Positions 36,577 through 47,050 of a DNA stretch of 64,000 nucleotides are shown in pieces. Position 1 is the stretch's first letter. Every line of letters starts with the position of its first letter. This DNA is from Chaunax sp. Z400. Its lineage: Eukaryota; Chordata; Actinopteri; Lophiiformes; Chaunacidae. Location: NCBI GenBank assembly GCA_037577475.1, contig CM075183.1, forward strand, positions 19,818,781 through 19,882,780, written 5' to 3'. Made by a program: the position numbers and the translations under genes. Under the pieces are notes generated by a model, which did no database searches, had not been told where the DNA came from, and was given only the letters and a program-made list of their open reading frames with translations.

Positions 36577-39500
36577 CTAGGGTTAGGGCTAGGGTTAGGG
36601 TTAGGGTTAGGGTTGGGGCTAGGGTTAGGGTTAGGGTTGGGGCTAGGGTTAGGGTTAGGGTTTGGGTTAGGGTTAGGGTTGGGGCTAGGGCTAGGGTTAG
36701 GGTTAGGGTTGGGGCTAGGGTTAGGGTTAGGGTTAGGGTTGGGGCTAGGGTTAGGGTTAGGGTTGGGGCTAGGGTTAGGGTTAGGGTTTGGGTTAGGGTT
36801 AGGGTTGGGGCTAGGGCTAGGGTTAGGGTTAGGGTTGGGGCTAGGGTTAGGGTTGGGGTTGGTGCTAGGGTTAGGGTTAGGGTTTGGGTTAGGGTTAGGG
36901 TTGGGGCTAGGGCTAGGGTTAGGGTTAGGGTTGGGGCTAGGGTTAGGGTTAGGGTTAGGGTTGGGGCTAGGGTTAGGGTTAGGGTTGGGGCTAGGGTTAG
37001 GGTTAGGGTTAGGGTTTGGGTTAGGGTTAGGGTTGGGGCTAGGGCTAGGGTTGGAGCTAGGGTTAGGGTTAGGGTTGGGGCTAGGGTTAGGGTTAGAGTT
37101 GGGGCTAGGGTTAGGGTTGGAGCTAGGGTTAGGGTTAGGGTTAGGGTTTGAGCTAGGGTTAGGGTTGTTAGGGTTAGGATTAGGGTTAGGGTTAGGGTTT
37201 GAGCTAGGGTTAGGGTTAGGGTTTGAGCTAGGGTTAGGGTTAAGGTTTGAGCTAGGGTTAGGGTTAGGGTTAGGGTTTGAGCTAGGGTTAGGGTTAGGGT
37301 TTGAGCTAGGTTTAGGGTTAGGGTTAGGGTTTGAGCTAGGGTTAGGGTTTGAGCTAGGGTTAGGGTTAGGGTTTGAGCTAGGGTTAGGGTTAGGGTTTGA
37401 GCTAGGGTTAGGGTTAGGGTTAGGGTTTGAGCTAGGGTTAGGGTTTGAGCTAGGGTTAGGGTTAGGGTTTGAGCTAGGGTTAGGGTTAGGGTTTGAGCTA
37501 GGGTTAGGGTTAGGGTTAGAGTTTGAGCTAGGGTTAGGGTTGGGGCTAGGGTTAGGCTTAGGGTTGGGGCTAGGGTTAGGGTTGAAGCTAGGGTTAGGGT
37601 TAGGGTTAGGGTTTGAGCTAGGGTTAGGGTTTGAGCTAGGGTTAGGGTTTGAGCTAGGGTTAGGGTTAGGGTTTGAGCTAGGGTTAGGTTTAGGGTTTGA
37701 GCTAGGGTTAGGGTTAGGGTTTGAGCTAGGGTTAGGGTTAGGGTTAGGGTTTGAGCTAGGGTTAGGGTTAGGGTTAGGGTTAGGGTTTGAGCTAGGATTA
37801 GGGTTTGAGCTAGGGTTAGGGTTTGAGCTAGGGTTAGAGCTAGGGTTAGGGTTAGGGTTTGAGCTAGGGTTAGGGTTAGGGTTAGGGTTTGAGCTAGGGT
37901 TAGGGTTAGGGTTTGAGCTTGGGTTAGGGTTTGAGCTAGGGTTAGGGTTAGGGTTTGAGCTAGGGTTAGGGTTAGGGTTTGAGCTAGGGTTAGGGTTAGG
38001 GTTAGGGTTTGAGCTAGGGTTAGGGTTGGGGCTAGGGTTAGGGTTAGGGTTGGGGCTAGGGTTAGGGTTGGAGCTAGGGTTAGGGTTAGGGTTAGGGTTT
38101 GAGCTAGGGTTAGGGTTAGGGTTTGAGCTAGGGTTAGGGTTTGAGCTAGGGTTAGGGTTAGGGTTAGGGTTTGAGCTAGGGTTAGGGTTTGAGCTAGGGT
38201 TAGGGTTAGGGTTAGGGTTTGAGCTAGGGTTAGGGTTAGGGTTTGAGCTAGGTTTAGGGTTTGAGCTAGGGTTAGGGTTAGGGTTTGAGCTAGGGTTAGG
38301 GTTTGAGCTAGGGTTAGGGTTAGGGTTTGAGCTAGGGTTAGGGTTAGGGTTTGAGCTTGGGTTAGGGTTTGAGCTAGGGTTAGGGTTAGGGTTAGGGTTT
38401 GAGCTAGGGTTAGGGTTAGGGTTTGAGCTAGGGTTAGGGTTAGGGTTAGGGTTTGAGCTAGGGTTAGGGTTTGAGCTAGGGTTAGGGTTAGGGTTTGAGC
38501 TAGGGTTAGGGTTAGGGTTTGAGCTAGGGTTAGGGTTAGGGTTAGGGTTTGAGCTAGGGTTAGGGTTTGACCTAGGGTTAGGGTTAGAGTTTGAGCTAGG
38601 GTTAGGGTTGGGGCTAGGGTTAGGGTTAGGGTTGGGGCTAGGGTTAGGGTTGGAGCTAGGGTTAGGGTTAGGGTTAGGGTTTGAGCTAGGGTTAGGGTTT
38701 GAGCTAGGGTTAGGGTTTGAGCTAGGGTTAGGGTTAGGGTTTGAGCTAGGGTTAGGTTTAGGGTTTGAGCTAGGGTTAGGGTTAGGGTTTGAGCTAGGGT
38801 TAGGGTTAGGGTTAGGGTTTGAGCTAGGGTTAGGGTTAGGGTTAGGGTTAGGGTTTGAGCTAGGATTAGGGTTTGAGCTAGGGTTAGGGTTTGAGCTAGG
38901 GTTAGAGCTAGGGTTAGGGTTAGGGTTTGAGCTAGGGTTAGGGTTAGGGTTTGAGCTAGGGTTAGGGTTTGAGCTAGGGTTAGGGTTTGAGCTAGGGTTA
39001 GGGTTAGGGTTTGAGCTAGGGTTAGGGTTAGGGTTTGAGCTAGGGTTAAGGTTTGAGCTAGGGTTAGGGTTAGGGTTTGAGCTAGGGTTAGGGTTAGGGT
39101 TAGGGTTTGAGCTAGGGTTAGGGTTAGGGTTAGGGTTTGAGCTAGGGTTAGGGTTAGGGTTTGAGCTAGGGTTAGGGTTTGAGCTAGGGTTAGGGTTAGG
39201 GTTTGAGCTAGGGTTAGGGTTAGGGTTAGGGTTTGAGCTAGGGTTAGGGTTAGGGTTAGGGTTTGAGCTAGGGTTAGGGTTAGGGTTTGAGCTAGGGTTA
39301 GGGTTAGGGTTAGGGTTTGAGCTAGGGTTATGGTTTGAGCTAGGGTTAGGGTTAGGGTTTGAGCTAGGGTTAGGGTTGGGGCTAGGGTTAGGGTTAGGGT
39401 TGGGGCTAGGGTTAGGGTTGGAGCTAGGGTTAGGGTTAGGGTTTGACCTAGGGTTAAGGTTAGGGTTAGGGTTTGGGCTAGGGTTAGGGTTAGGGTTAGG

Positions 39501-40331
39501 GTTTGGGCTAGGGTTAGGGTTAGGGTTTGAGCTAGGGTTAGGGTTAGGGTTAGGGTTTGAGCTAGGGTTAGGGTTAGGGTTTGAGATAGGGTTAGGGTTA
39601 GGGTTAGGGTTTGAGCTAGGGTTAGGGTTAGGTTTAGGGTTTGAGCTAGGGTTAGGGTTAGGGTTTGAGCTAGGGTTAGGGTTTGAGCTAGGGTTAGGGT
39701 TAGGGTTTGAGCTAGGGTTAGGGTTAGGGTTAGGGTTTGAGCTAGGGTTAGGGTTAGGGTTAGGGTTTGAGCTAGGGTTAGGGTTAGGGTTTTAGCTAGG
39801 GTTAGGGTTAGGGTTAGGGTTTGAGCTAGGGTTAGGGTTAGGGTTTGAGCTAGGGTTAGGGTTAGGGTTTGAGCTAGGGTTAGGGTTAGGGTTAGGGTTT
39901 GAGCTAGGGTTAGGGTTAGGGTCAGGGTTGTGGCTAGGGTTAGGGTTTGAGCTAGGGTTAGGGTTAGGGTTAGGGTTTGAGCTAGGGTTAGGGTTAGGGT
40001 TTGAGCTAGGGTTAGGGTTTGAGCTAGGGTTAGGGTTAGGGTTTGAGCTAGGGTTAGGGATAGGGTTAGGGTTTGAGCTAGGGTTAGGGTCAGGGTTTGA
40101 GCTAGGGTTAGGGTTAGGGTTTGAGCTAGGGTTAGGGTTAGGGTTTGAGCTAGGGTTAGGGTTTGAGCTAGGGTTAGGGTTAGGGTTTGAGCTAGGGTTA
40201 GGGATAGGGTTAGGGTTTGAGCTAGGGTTAGGGTAAGGGTTTGAGCTAGGCCTAGGGTCAGGGTTTGAGCTAGGGTTAGGGTTAGGGTTTGAGCTAGGGT
40301 TAGGGTTTGAGCTAGGGTTAGGGTTAGGGTT
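36577..40331 (+). repeat. Hexamer block T10, longest block
   Basis: 3755 bp. The left half duplicates T9; the right part resembles sections of T8 and T2, so the block is a mosaic. Confidence 0.9.
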
Positions 40332-40525
40332 AAAAGGAAAAAAACTAAATTCAGTACCCCTACTGAATTCTATATCTCGGGAACGGAAGGTCGTAGAGAC
40401 TCGGGACCAACATCCGTCTGGGGGTTTCCGGCGTCTCTGAGAACACCAGTCTTTGTCCCGAGTCTCTACGACCTTCCCTTCCCGAGATATGACATATCCA
40501 GTAGGTGGGTGTACTGGGTCTTAGA
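40332..40525 (+). repeat. Spacer cassette S11, A' only
   Basis: 194 bp: only the A' hairpin unit, joined directly to the closing CTGGGTCTTAGA. It is 331 bp shorter than the next size class. Confidence 0.9.
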
Positions 40526-42283
40526 CTAGGGTTAGGGCTAGGGTTAGGGTTAGGGTTAGGGTTGGGGCTAGGGTTAGGGTTAGGGTTGGGGCTAGGGTTA
40601 GGGTTAGGGTTTGAGTTAGGGTTAGGGTTGGGGCTAGGGTTAGGGTTAGGGTTGGGGCTAGGGTTAGGGTTAGGATTGAGGCTAGGGTTAGGGTTAGGGT
40701 TGGGGCTAGGGTTAGGGTTAGGGTTAGGGTTGGGGCTAGCGTTAGGGTTGGAGCTAGGGTTAGGTTTAGGGTTAGGGTTTGAGCTAGGGTTAGGGTTAGG
40801 GTTAGGGTTTGAGCTAGGGTTAGGGTTAGGGTTGTTAGGGTTAGGATTAGGGTTAGGTTTAGGGTTTGAGCTAGGGTTAGGGTTAGGGTTTGAGCTAGGG
40901 TTAGGGTTAAGGTTTGAGCTAGGGTTAGGGTTAGGGTTAGGGTTTGAGCTAGGGTTAGGGTTAGGGTTTGAGCTAGGGTTAGGGTTAGGGTTAGGGCTTG
41001 AGCTAGGGTTAGGGTTTGAGCTAGGGTTAGGGTTAGGGTTTGAGCTAGGGTTAGGGTTAGGGTTTGAGCTAGGGTTAGGGTTAGGGTTAGGGTTAGGGTT
41101 TGAGCTAGGGTTAGGGTTTGAGCTAGGGTTAGGGTTAGGGTTTGAGCTAGGGTTAGGGTTGGGGCTAGGGTTAGGGTTAGGGTTGGGGCTAGGGTTAGGG
41201 TTGGAGCTAGGGTTAGGGTTAGGGTTAGGGTTTGAGCTAGGGTTAGGGTTAGGGTTAGGGTTTGAGCTAGGGTTAGGGTTTGACCTAGGGTTAGGGTTAG
41301 GGTTTGAGCTAGGGTTAGGTTTAGGGTTTGAGCTAGGGTTAGGGTTAGGGTTTGAGCTAGGGTTAAGGTTAGGGTTAGGGTTTGAGCTAGGGTTAGAGTT
41401 AGGGTTAGGGTTAGCGTTTTGAGCTAGGATTAGGGTTTGAGCTAGGGTTAGGGTTTGAGCTAGGGTTAGAGCTAGGGTTAGGGTTAGGGTTTGAGCTAGG
41501 GTTAGGGTTAGGGTTTGAGCTAGGGTTAGGGTTTGAGCTAGGGTTAGGGTTAGGGTTAGGGTTTGAGCTAGGGTTAGGGTTAGGGTTTGAGCTAGGGTTA
41601 GGGTTTGAGCTAGGGTTAGGGTTAGGGTTTGAGCTAGGGTTAGGGTTAGGGTTTGAGCTAGGGTTAGGGTTAGGGTTTGAGCTAGGGTTAGGGTTTGAGC
41701 TAGGGTTAGGGTTAGGGTTAGGGTTTGAGCTAGGGTTAGGGTTAGGGTTTGAGCTAGGGTTAGGGTTAGGGTTTGAGCTAGGGTTAGGGTTAGGGTTAGG
41801 GTTTCAGCTAGGGTTAGGGTTTGAGCTAGGGTTAGGGTTTGAGCTAGGGTTAGGGTTAGGGTTAGGGTTAGGGTTGTGGCTAGGGTTAGGGTTTGAGCTA
41901 GGGTTAGGGTTAGGGTTTGAGCTAGGGTTAGGGTTTGAGCTAGGGTTAGGGTTTGAGCTAGGGTTAGGGTTTGAGCTAGGGTTAGGGTTAGGGTTAGGGT
42001 TGTGGCTAGGGTTAGGGTTTGAGCTAGGGTTAGGGTTAGGGTTAGGGTTTGAGCTAGGGTTAGGGTTAGGGTTTGAGCTAGGGTTAGGGTTAGGGTTTGA
42101 GCTAGGGTTAGGGTTTGAGCTAGGGTTAGGATTAGGGTTCGAGCTAGGGTTAGGGATAGGGTTAGGGTTTGAGCTAGGGTTAGGGTAAGTGTTTGAGCTA
42201 GGCCTAGGGTTAGGGTTTGAGCTAGGGTTAGGGTTAGGGTTTGAGCTAGGGTTAGGGTTTGAGCTAGGGTTAGGGTTAGGGTT
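40526..42283 (+). repeat. Hexamer block T11
   Basis: 1758 bp with TTGGGG variants, a TTGTTAGGG break near 40831, then TTTGAG variants. A one-base insertion (GCGTTTTGAGC) near 41416 shifts the register. Confidence 0.9.
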
Positions 42284-42809
42284 AAAAGGAAAAAAACTAA
42301 ATTCAGTACCCCTACTGAATTCTATATCTCGGGAACTGAAGGTCGTAGAGACTCGGGACCAACGTCCGTCTGGGGGTTTCCGGCGTCTCTGAGAACACCA
42401 GTCTTTGTCCCGAGTCTCTACGACCTTCCCTTCCCGAGATATGACATATCCAGTAGGTGGGTGTACTGAATATGTGTATCTCGGGAACGGAAGGTCGTAG
42501 AGACTCGGGGACAAGTCTGGCGTGTTCAGCGCCCCCGAAATATGGCAGACGGATCTTGGTTCCAAGTTGCTCCGACCGTCGGTTCCCGAGTTATACCTAA
42601 GTTTATTTTCTCATTGTAGATGAATCGGACTTGGCGCACCTATACTGAATATGTGTATCTCGGGAACGGAAGGTCGTAGAGACTCGGGACCTACATCCGT
42701 CTGGGGGTTTTCGGGGTCTCTGAGAACGCCAGTCTTTGTCCCGAGTCTCTACGACCTTCCCTTCCAGAGATATAACATATCCAGTAGGGGGGGTATACTG
42801 GGTCTTAGA
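42284..42809 (+). repeat. Spacer cassette S12, A'BA type
   Basis: 526 bp; the last cassette, with scattered changes such as GGGAACTGAAGG. Confidence 0.9.
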
Positions 42810-42960
42810 CTAGGGTTAGGGCTAGGGTTAGGGTTGGGGCTAGGGTTAGGGTTTGGGCTAGGGTTAGGGTTGGGACTAGCGTTAGGGTTCGGGTTGGGAC
42901 TAGGGTTAGGGTTCGGGTTTCAGGCTAGGGTTAGGGTTAGGGTTTTGGTTAGGGTTTTCA
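42810..42960 (+). repeat. Degenerate hexamer block T12 (right edge)
   Basis: TTAGGG and TTGGGG variants decay into TTCGGG and TTTCAGG and then unique sequence. Degeneration at both edges marks the array limits. Confidence 0.85.
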
Positions 42961-43873
42961 GGTTCTAACATTTCCTTTTAAAACCATTTCAAGTTATTTC
43001 TCACGATTTTTCTGTATTTTTACAAACCAAACAATCTTTGAGAAAAATTGAAAAGAAATCAGGACAATAATATTATTATATTATATAATAGTCACAGTGA
43101 CCGTTATTCTGAAATGAGTGCTTTTACTTTTAATATTTAAAGTACATTTTCCTGATTACACTGACCTATGTAACATTTTCAGTACTTAGCAGAATATTGT
43201 TACAATGCCTCTTCCTCTCACACACACACACACACACACACACACAGGAAGTGAGTGAAACTCATTTGTCAAACCATTTCCGTGTAAACTCATTCACACC
43301 CGACGTACCAAAGAGCGAATCATCACCCAGTAATAAGTGGTAAGTTGTTCTACAGCCAGTATACGCTGCATGATGCTTCCTGTATCTTGTCGAGTTTTTG
43401 TGGCACATTTATGTAACTTTTGGCTCCAGTCGGCCCTTAAAATAACCTGACATTCTCCAGATTATCACTATAAACCTATTTATTTCATATTTTGACTTAT
43501 TTAAATAATATGTACATATTGTCCTGTTTTATCTATTTTTGTAATGTGAAATCTTCTCATCTATTCGGTTTTTCTTGCACTGACAAAGGTTAACTAATTT
43601 AAAAGATGATACACTGTGAACATAGTATTGGCAAATTATCATCAAAATTGAATTCCAATATTGTTTCAATTTGTTTTCATTTTTTAAAAATTAAGAAAAC
43701 CCAGTTGTAATGAAAGCACTGATTAGCCTCTGTGCTGTTTACTGTGAGCAGCAAGTAGAAAATATGGCTGTTTGTTAGGCTGTTGATGAGGTGTTATTGT
43801 GTAAGCCCCAGATCACATGGGAATAAAGCTATGAGGAAGCATCCTCAACTCATGAACTAATTTACCCATCAGG
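42961..43873. other. Flank right of array with a short CA microsatellite
   Basis: AT-rich DNA with a (CA)14 run at 43219-43246. No exon was identified with confidence. Confidence 0.5.
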
Positions 43874-44131
43874 ATGTCTCAGCCGGAGTGCCAAGAGAAA
43901 TCATTATTTGTTTCAGCTGTATTATCTTTCACATCTGGGCTCCATATCTTCATGTCTTCTCTGGGGCCAGAACAGACTACAGTCCATAAAGTCGCTCACG
44001 GCATCGTTCACCTTGGCTCTGGCATCAAGACACTGAGAGAGAAATGCGAAGACACCATTAACACACTTACCTTTTATCATATTCAGTGTAAATTCAACTG
44101 TTATTATTATTATTATTACTATTATAGCTAG
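43874..44131 (+). other. Unassigned open frame, possible upstream exon
   Basis: An ATG with adenine at -3 opens 85 codons beginning MSQPECQEKS. The last codons run into a TTA microsatellite. Possible donors at 44086 or 44088 leave phase 2 or 1, whereas the AKAP-like exon at 45095 would need phase 0, so a coding link is not supported. It may be a 5' UTR exon or chance. Confidence 0.2.
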
Positions 44132-44165
44132 CTTGATGCATTTTTAAACTGATAATTCTTTTAAA

Positions 44166-44185
44166 TGTGTGTGTGTGTGTATGTG

Positions 44186-44248
<63 letters not shown>
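44166..44248. repeat. TG/TA microsatellite
   Basis: A TG run passing into about 30 uninterrupted AT dinucleotides; preceded by a TTA tract at 44101-44125. Confidence 0.95.
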
Positions 44249-44251
<3 letters not shown>

Positions 44252-45094
44252 ATTTCTTTTTTTTCTTTTCTTTTTTTTAAAATAATCTTTTATGTAAGCT
44301 AGGCTGACCAGATACAGGCGGGAGTTAACCATACAGACATGAGAACAGTATCGATCCTCTCTTCAGGGCTAAGTCTCAGTGAGAAAGAGGAAAATTACTT
44401 ACTTGGAAAGCACAGATTTAATGAATAGAGTTAAACAAAGCCAGAATCCATGCTTTGGATAGTTTAATTTCACCTACTCAGACATAAATAGCATATTCAG
44501 CTACTTTTCATGTCACATTTGATTTGCTCCACTTCAGTTATTGTCTAACTTACTATTGAATTGAACTTCCTGCTTGCCACAAACTGGCTGGCTGACAGCT
44601 CATATGGTGACAGGCTGTGGTTAAGGCCTCAATCTTTTGTTCCATCTGAGGCTCTAAACGGGGGTTTTTCTGTGTTTCTTTGCTTTGTCCTCTACTTTTA
44701 CATCAGTCCAGATTTGCTTTCTCTTTTGCTGTTTCTCATAGAAGCAATATAAGAGGCTTTCATTTCGTAGCTTCTGTATTTCTTTTCTATTCTGAAGCAT
44801 GCAAGGAATGTAGAAATATTTGCAGAGCTAAATCTCAAAGGGAAATGCTGCACCATTTAGGGTAAATAGTCACATGCTGCTTTTCCTTAATCGTTGGCAA
44901 GTAATATTCCAATAAAAACCCAAAAATGAGCTAATAATAGGAACAAGACAGTGCGTCAAACCGTCTTTGGACTCTCCATGTGCTGCACTACTCGACCAAA
45001 TCCCTGTTGCAGAAAGACTACAGGATAAAAACAAATTTTCCTTCACTTAATTTTTTCTTCAATATAATTTTGTTTATTGTATTTATCCTCACAG
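44249..45094. other. Probable intron or upstream DNA of the AKAP-like gene
   Basis: No exon recognised. It ends in a pyrimidine-rich acceptor (TTATCCTCACAG) at 45094. Confidence 0.4.
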
Positions 45095-45109
45095 GATCCA
45101 GTCCAGACA

Positions 45110-46006
45110 ATGAGTGCAGATCCAAGGGTGCCAGAGCACACGCCAGAAAACTTTGGCATCAGGGGGATTCATCTAAAAAACTGCGTTCTTGAGAAGTTTG
45201 CCCAGAACATGACCAGGAATATTATGCAGTCGATTTTAAGCCAAATGGAAATGGTGGAACCTGAGACGGGCTTGGGGGTGTCCGGATTTAATCAAACCCA
45301 GGAGATGTTTGCTGAAGGGTTTACCTCAGCAGTGATGGAGGTTGCTCTGAAGGAAGTGTATAGAGGTCAAAGCATCGAGGATCCCTACAGTTCAAGATCA
45401 CTTGAGGTAAATATGGATGGTGGGCAGGTTAATCTGCCTTTTCATGAGCAGTCTGTAAGCAAAAGAGACCTTCTGGTCATGGATACAGAGATGGATCCAA
45501 GCAAGGAAATCCAGACTTCCAAAGATACCCAGCCCTGTCATCCTCCTCTGTCCCAGTCCGGACTCCCTTTAATGGGATCCCTTGACTACCCCGACGCCCC
45601 TCCAACCACGCCTCTCCTCCCTGAGTTTGAGAGGAGCAGGCGCAGTTTTGCCAGAAAACTAAAAGGTGGCTTGGCGAAAGTTTTCCTGCCGTCACCTCCT
45701 CCGCCAACCCCAAAGGACAAAGACGATGGCTCCTACAGCGCCACCATGGACCCCAGGGTGGAGTTAATGGAGCATCTGATGCACTGTCTACCCACAGATG
45801 ATTTGGCAAGAGATGATCATGAAGAGGGACCTCGCCATAGAGCCAAAGTGGAGGATTTTGCAGAGGCTCTTTCATGTGATCTCATCAAATGGGTCCTGAG
45901 AACCAAAGAGCAGAGAGCTGATGATAGTGATCTTCATCTGCTAGCCCACCAACTGGTTGAAACCATCATCACCACCTCCCTTGATGAAGCTAGAATGCCT
46001 CTCTAG
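45110..46006 (+). CDS. A-kinase-anchor-protein-like (AKAP110 family)
   Basis: 298 codons from ATG 45110 (adenine at -3) to TAG. An acceptor at 45094 joins in frame, so coding could start farther upstream. Recurrent amphipathic segments typical of AKAP3/4/11 are visible: FAQNMTRNIMQSILSQ (about 30-45), FAEGFTSAVMEVALKEVY (about 70-87), and near the C-terminus FAEALSCDLIKWVL and LLAHQLVETIITTSLDEA. Such helices include the RII-binding sites of AKAPs that tether protein kinase A, often in the sperm flagellum. The middle is acidic and proline-rich. The protein is far shorter than AKAP4 or AKAP11 (hundreds to nearly two thousand residues), so this is either a reduced paralogue or one exon of a larger gene. 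Divergent pairing with ccnb3 matches human AKAP4-CCNB3. Family call moderate, member unresolved. Confidence 0.55.
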   Translation: MSADPRVPEHTPENFGIRGIHLKNCVLEKFAQNMTRNIMQSILSQMEMVEPETGLGVSGFNQTQEMFAEGFTSAVMEVALKEVYRGQSIEDPYSSRSLEVNMDGGQVNLPFHEQSVSKRDLLVMDTEMDPSKEIQTSKDTQPCHPPLSQSGLPLMGSLDYPDAPPTTPLLPEFERSRRSFARKLKGGLAKVFLPSPPPPTPKDKDDGSYSATMDPRVELMEHLMHCLPTDDLARDDHEEGPRHRAKVEDFAEALSCDLIKWVLRTKEQRADDSDLHLLAHQLVETIITTSLDEARMPL

Positions 46007-46455
46007 TTTCAGCCCCAAGACCTCAAATCATCTGCTATCCCAAGGGAAACTTTGGAGGGAACCAGCAACCAGTCGGTTTGTCTTTCAGATGAATGATTTG
46101 CACATCAGGACTGCTGCAGGCCTACACCAGAGTTTCTCCTGGCTTCGGTCTACCCAGGCAGAGTTCACCATCTTTCAGGTCTTTGCTCACGCTCCATGAC
46201 CCCAACGGAGCGGGCAAGACAGGCTGGTGGTGCGCTCAATCCAGAACAACAATTCTAATATCCACTCACACGTTGCTTCCAAGCTGACTGACACTGTCTG
46301 ACATTTACGTACGGCATACGGCAATAATATTCGTTCGATAATCTGATGTCGTCTTTCTGACTTAAACACCTACAGTGTCTCTTAGAAGCTATATGTATAT
46401 TTTGGATGTTGGACAATCAACCTGCATGTGGGAATGTGTTTTGTCCAAAATTAAG

Positions 46456-46461
46456 AATAAA
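46456..46461 (+). terminator. AATAAA signal for the AKAP-like gene
   Basis: AATAAA 450 bp after the stop codon, the first clear one, so it is a plausible polyadenylation signal. Confidence 0.5.
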
Positions 46462-46954
46462 AAAACTAAAGGCTTTGAGTGGAGTTTTGGCTGGGATCCA
46501 GCTGCAGTAACCATAAATGACCTGTAGATGGCAACACAGGAGCAGTATGTCTGATTCCAGCATAAGAGCAGGAAGTGTGTCCAACACCTGACTTTAATTC
46601 AATTGTATTGCTATTAATATACATTTTAGATTGATGAAACTTTTCTTGTCTATGTGTGTTGTTAATAACATGTTTAGATTTTGTTCTTACTGGTTAGGTA
46701 TTCATTTTTTAAGTAATGAGAGTAATGCTAAATAACTACATTAAAACTATGTTTTTAAATCTTAATTCAAGTTTTCTTTAATTTTATGGACTGGAACACT
46801 TCACATTTTTTGAGTATAACAACCAAAAAGGCAACTTTTTTTTTTAAAACAACGAAAGATTAAATTGTACCGATTGATGAATTTGTATAGCATCAGAAGT
46901 GATTGGTACACAACTTTATAATCAGGTATAGACAGCACACAGAGAGCGTAAACC

Positions 46955-47050
46955 TCTGACCTGCTAACATTAGCACATTAGCATTTCACTTTTGTGCATT
47001 TAGCATGATGGTGTTAGCATGCAGAGCAGAACTGCTAGCATGGCTTTTGC
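46955..47050. repeat. Dispersed fish repeat (TTAGCATG family)
   Basis: Repeated phrases CTAACATTAGCAC, TTAGCATGATGGTG and TGCTAGCATGGC are recalled from a common fish interspersed repeat. Class not assigned. Confidence 0.45.

Larger units (their letters stand above)
7446..42960 (+). repeat. Telomere-like macrosatellite with palindromic spacers (whole array)
   Basis: About 35.5 kb built from two alternating parts. Hexamer blocks are made of TTAGGG, CTAGGG, TTGGGG and TTTGAG. Spacer cassettes are non-telomeric and begin with AAAAGGAAAAAAACTAAATT. There are 12 cassettes and 13 block segments (counting the left edge), all in the same orientation, with the G-rich strand on plus. The outermost copies are the most degenerate, as expected for an array homogenised by unequal exchange. 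The array is interstitial: unique gene-bearing DNA lies on both sides. CTAGGGTTA and TTAGGGTTA both fit the shelterin TRF site YTAGGGTTR, so binding by TRF proteins is possible but is inference. Confidence 0.93.

Noticed and set aside
8863..39795. Long plus-strand frames encoding Gly-Leu/Phe-Glu repeats
   Set aside because: They start at TTG, contain no ATG, and stay open only because TTAGGG, CTAGGG and TTTGAG are stop-free hexamers in that frame. They change length wherever the 6-bp register breaks.
8833..42283. A true chromosome end
   Set aside because: More than 20 kb of unique gene-bearing DNA follows on the right, and the blocks are interrupted and variant-rich, so the array is interstitial in this sequence.
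7506..42809. CRISPR-like repeat-spacer array
   Set aside because: Both parts are repeats, periods are kilobase-sized, and the organism is a eukaryote.
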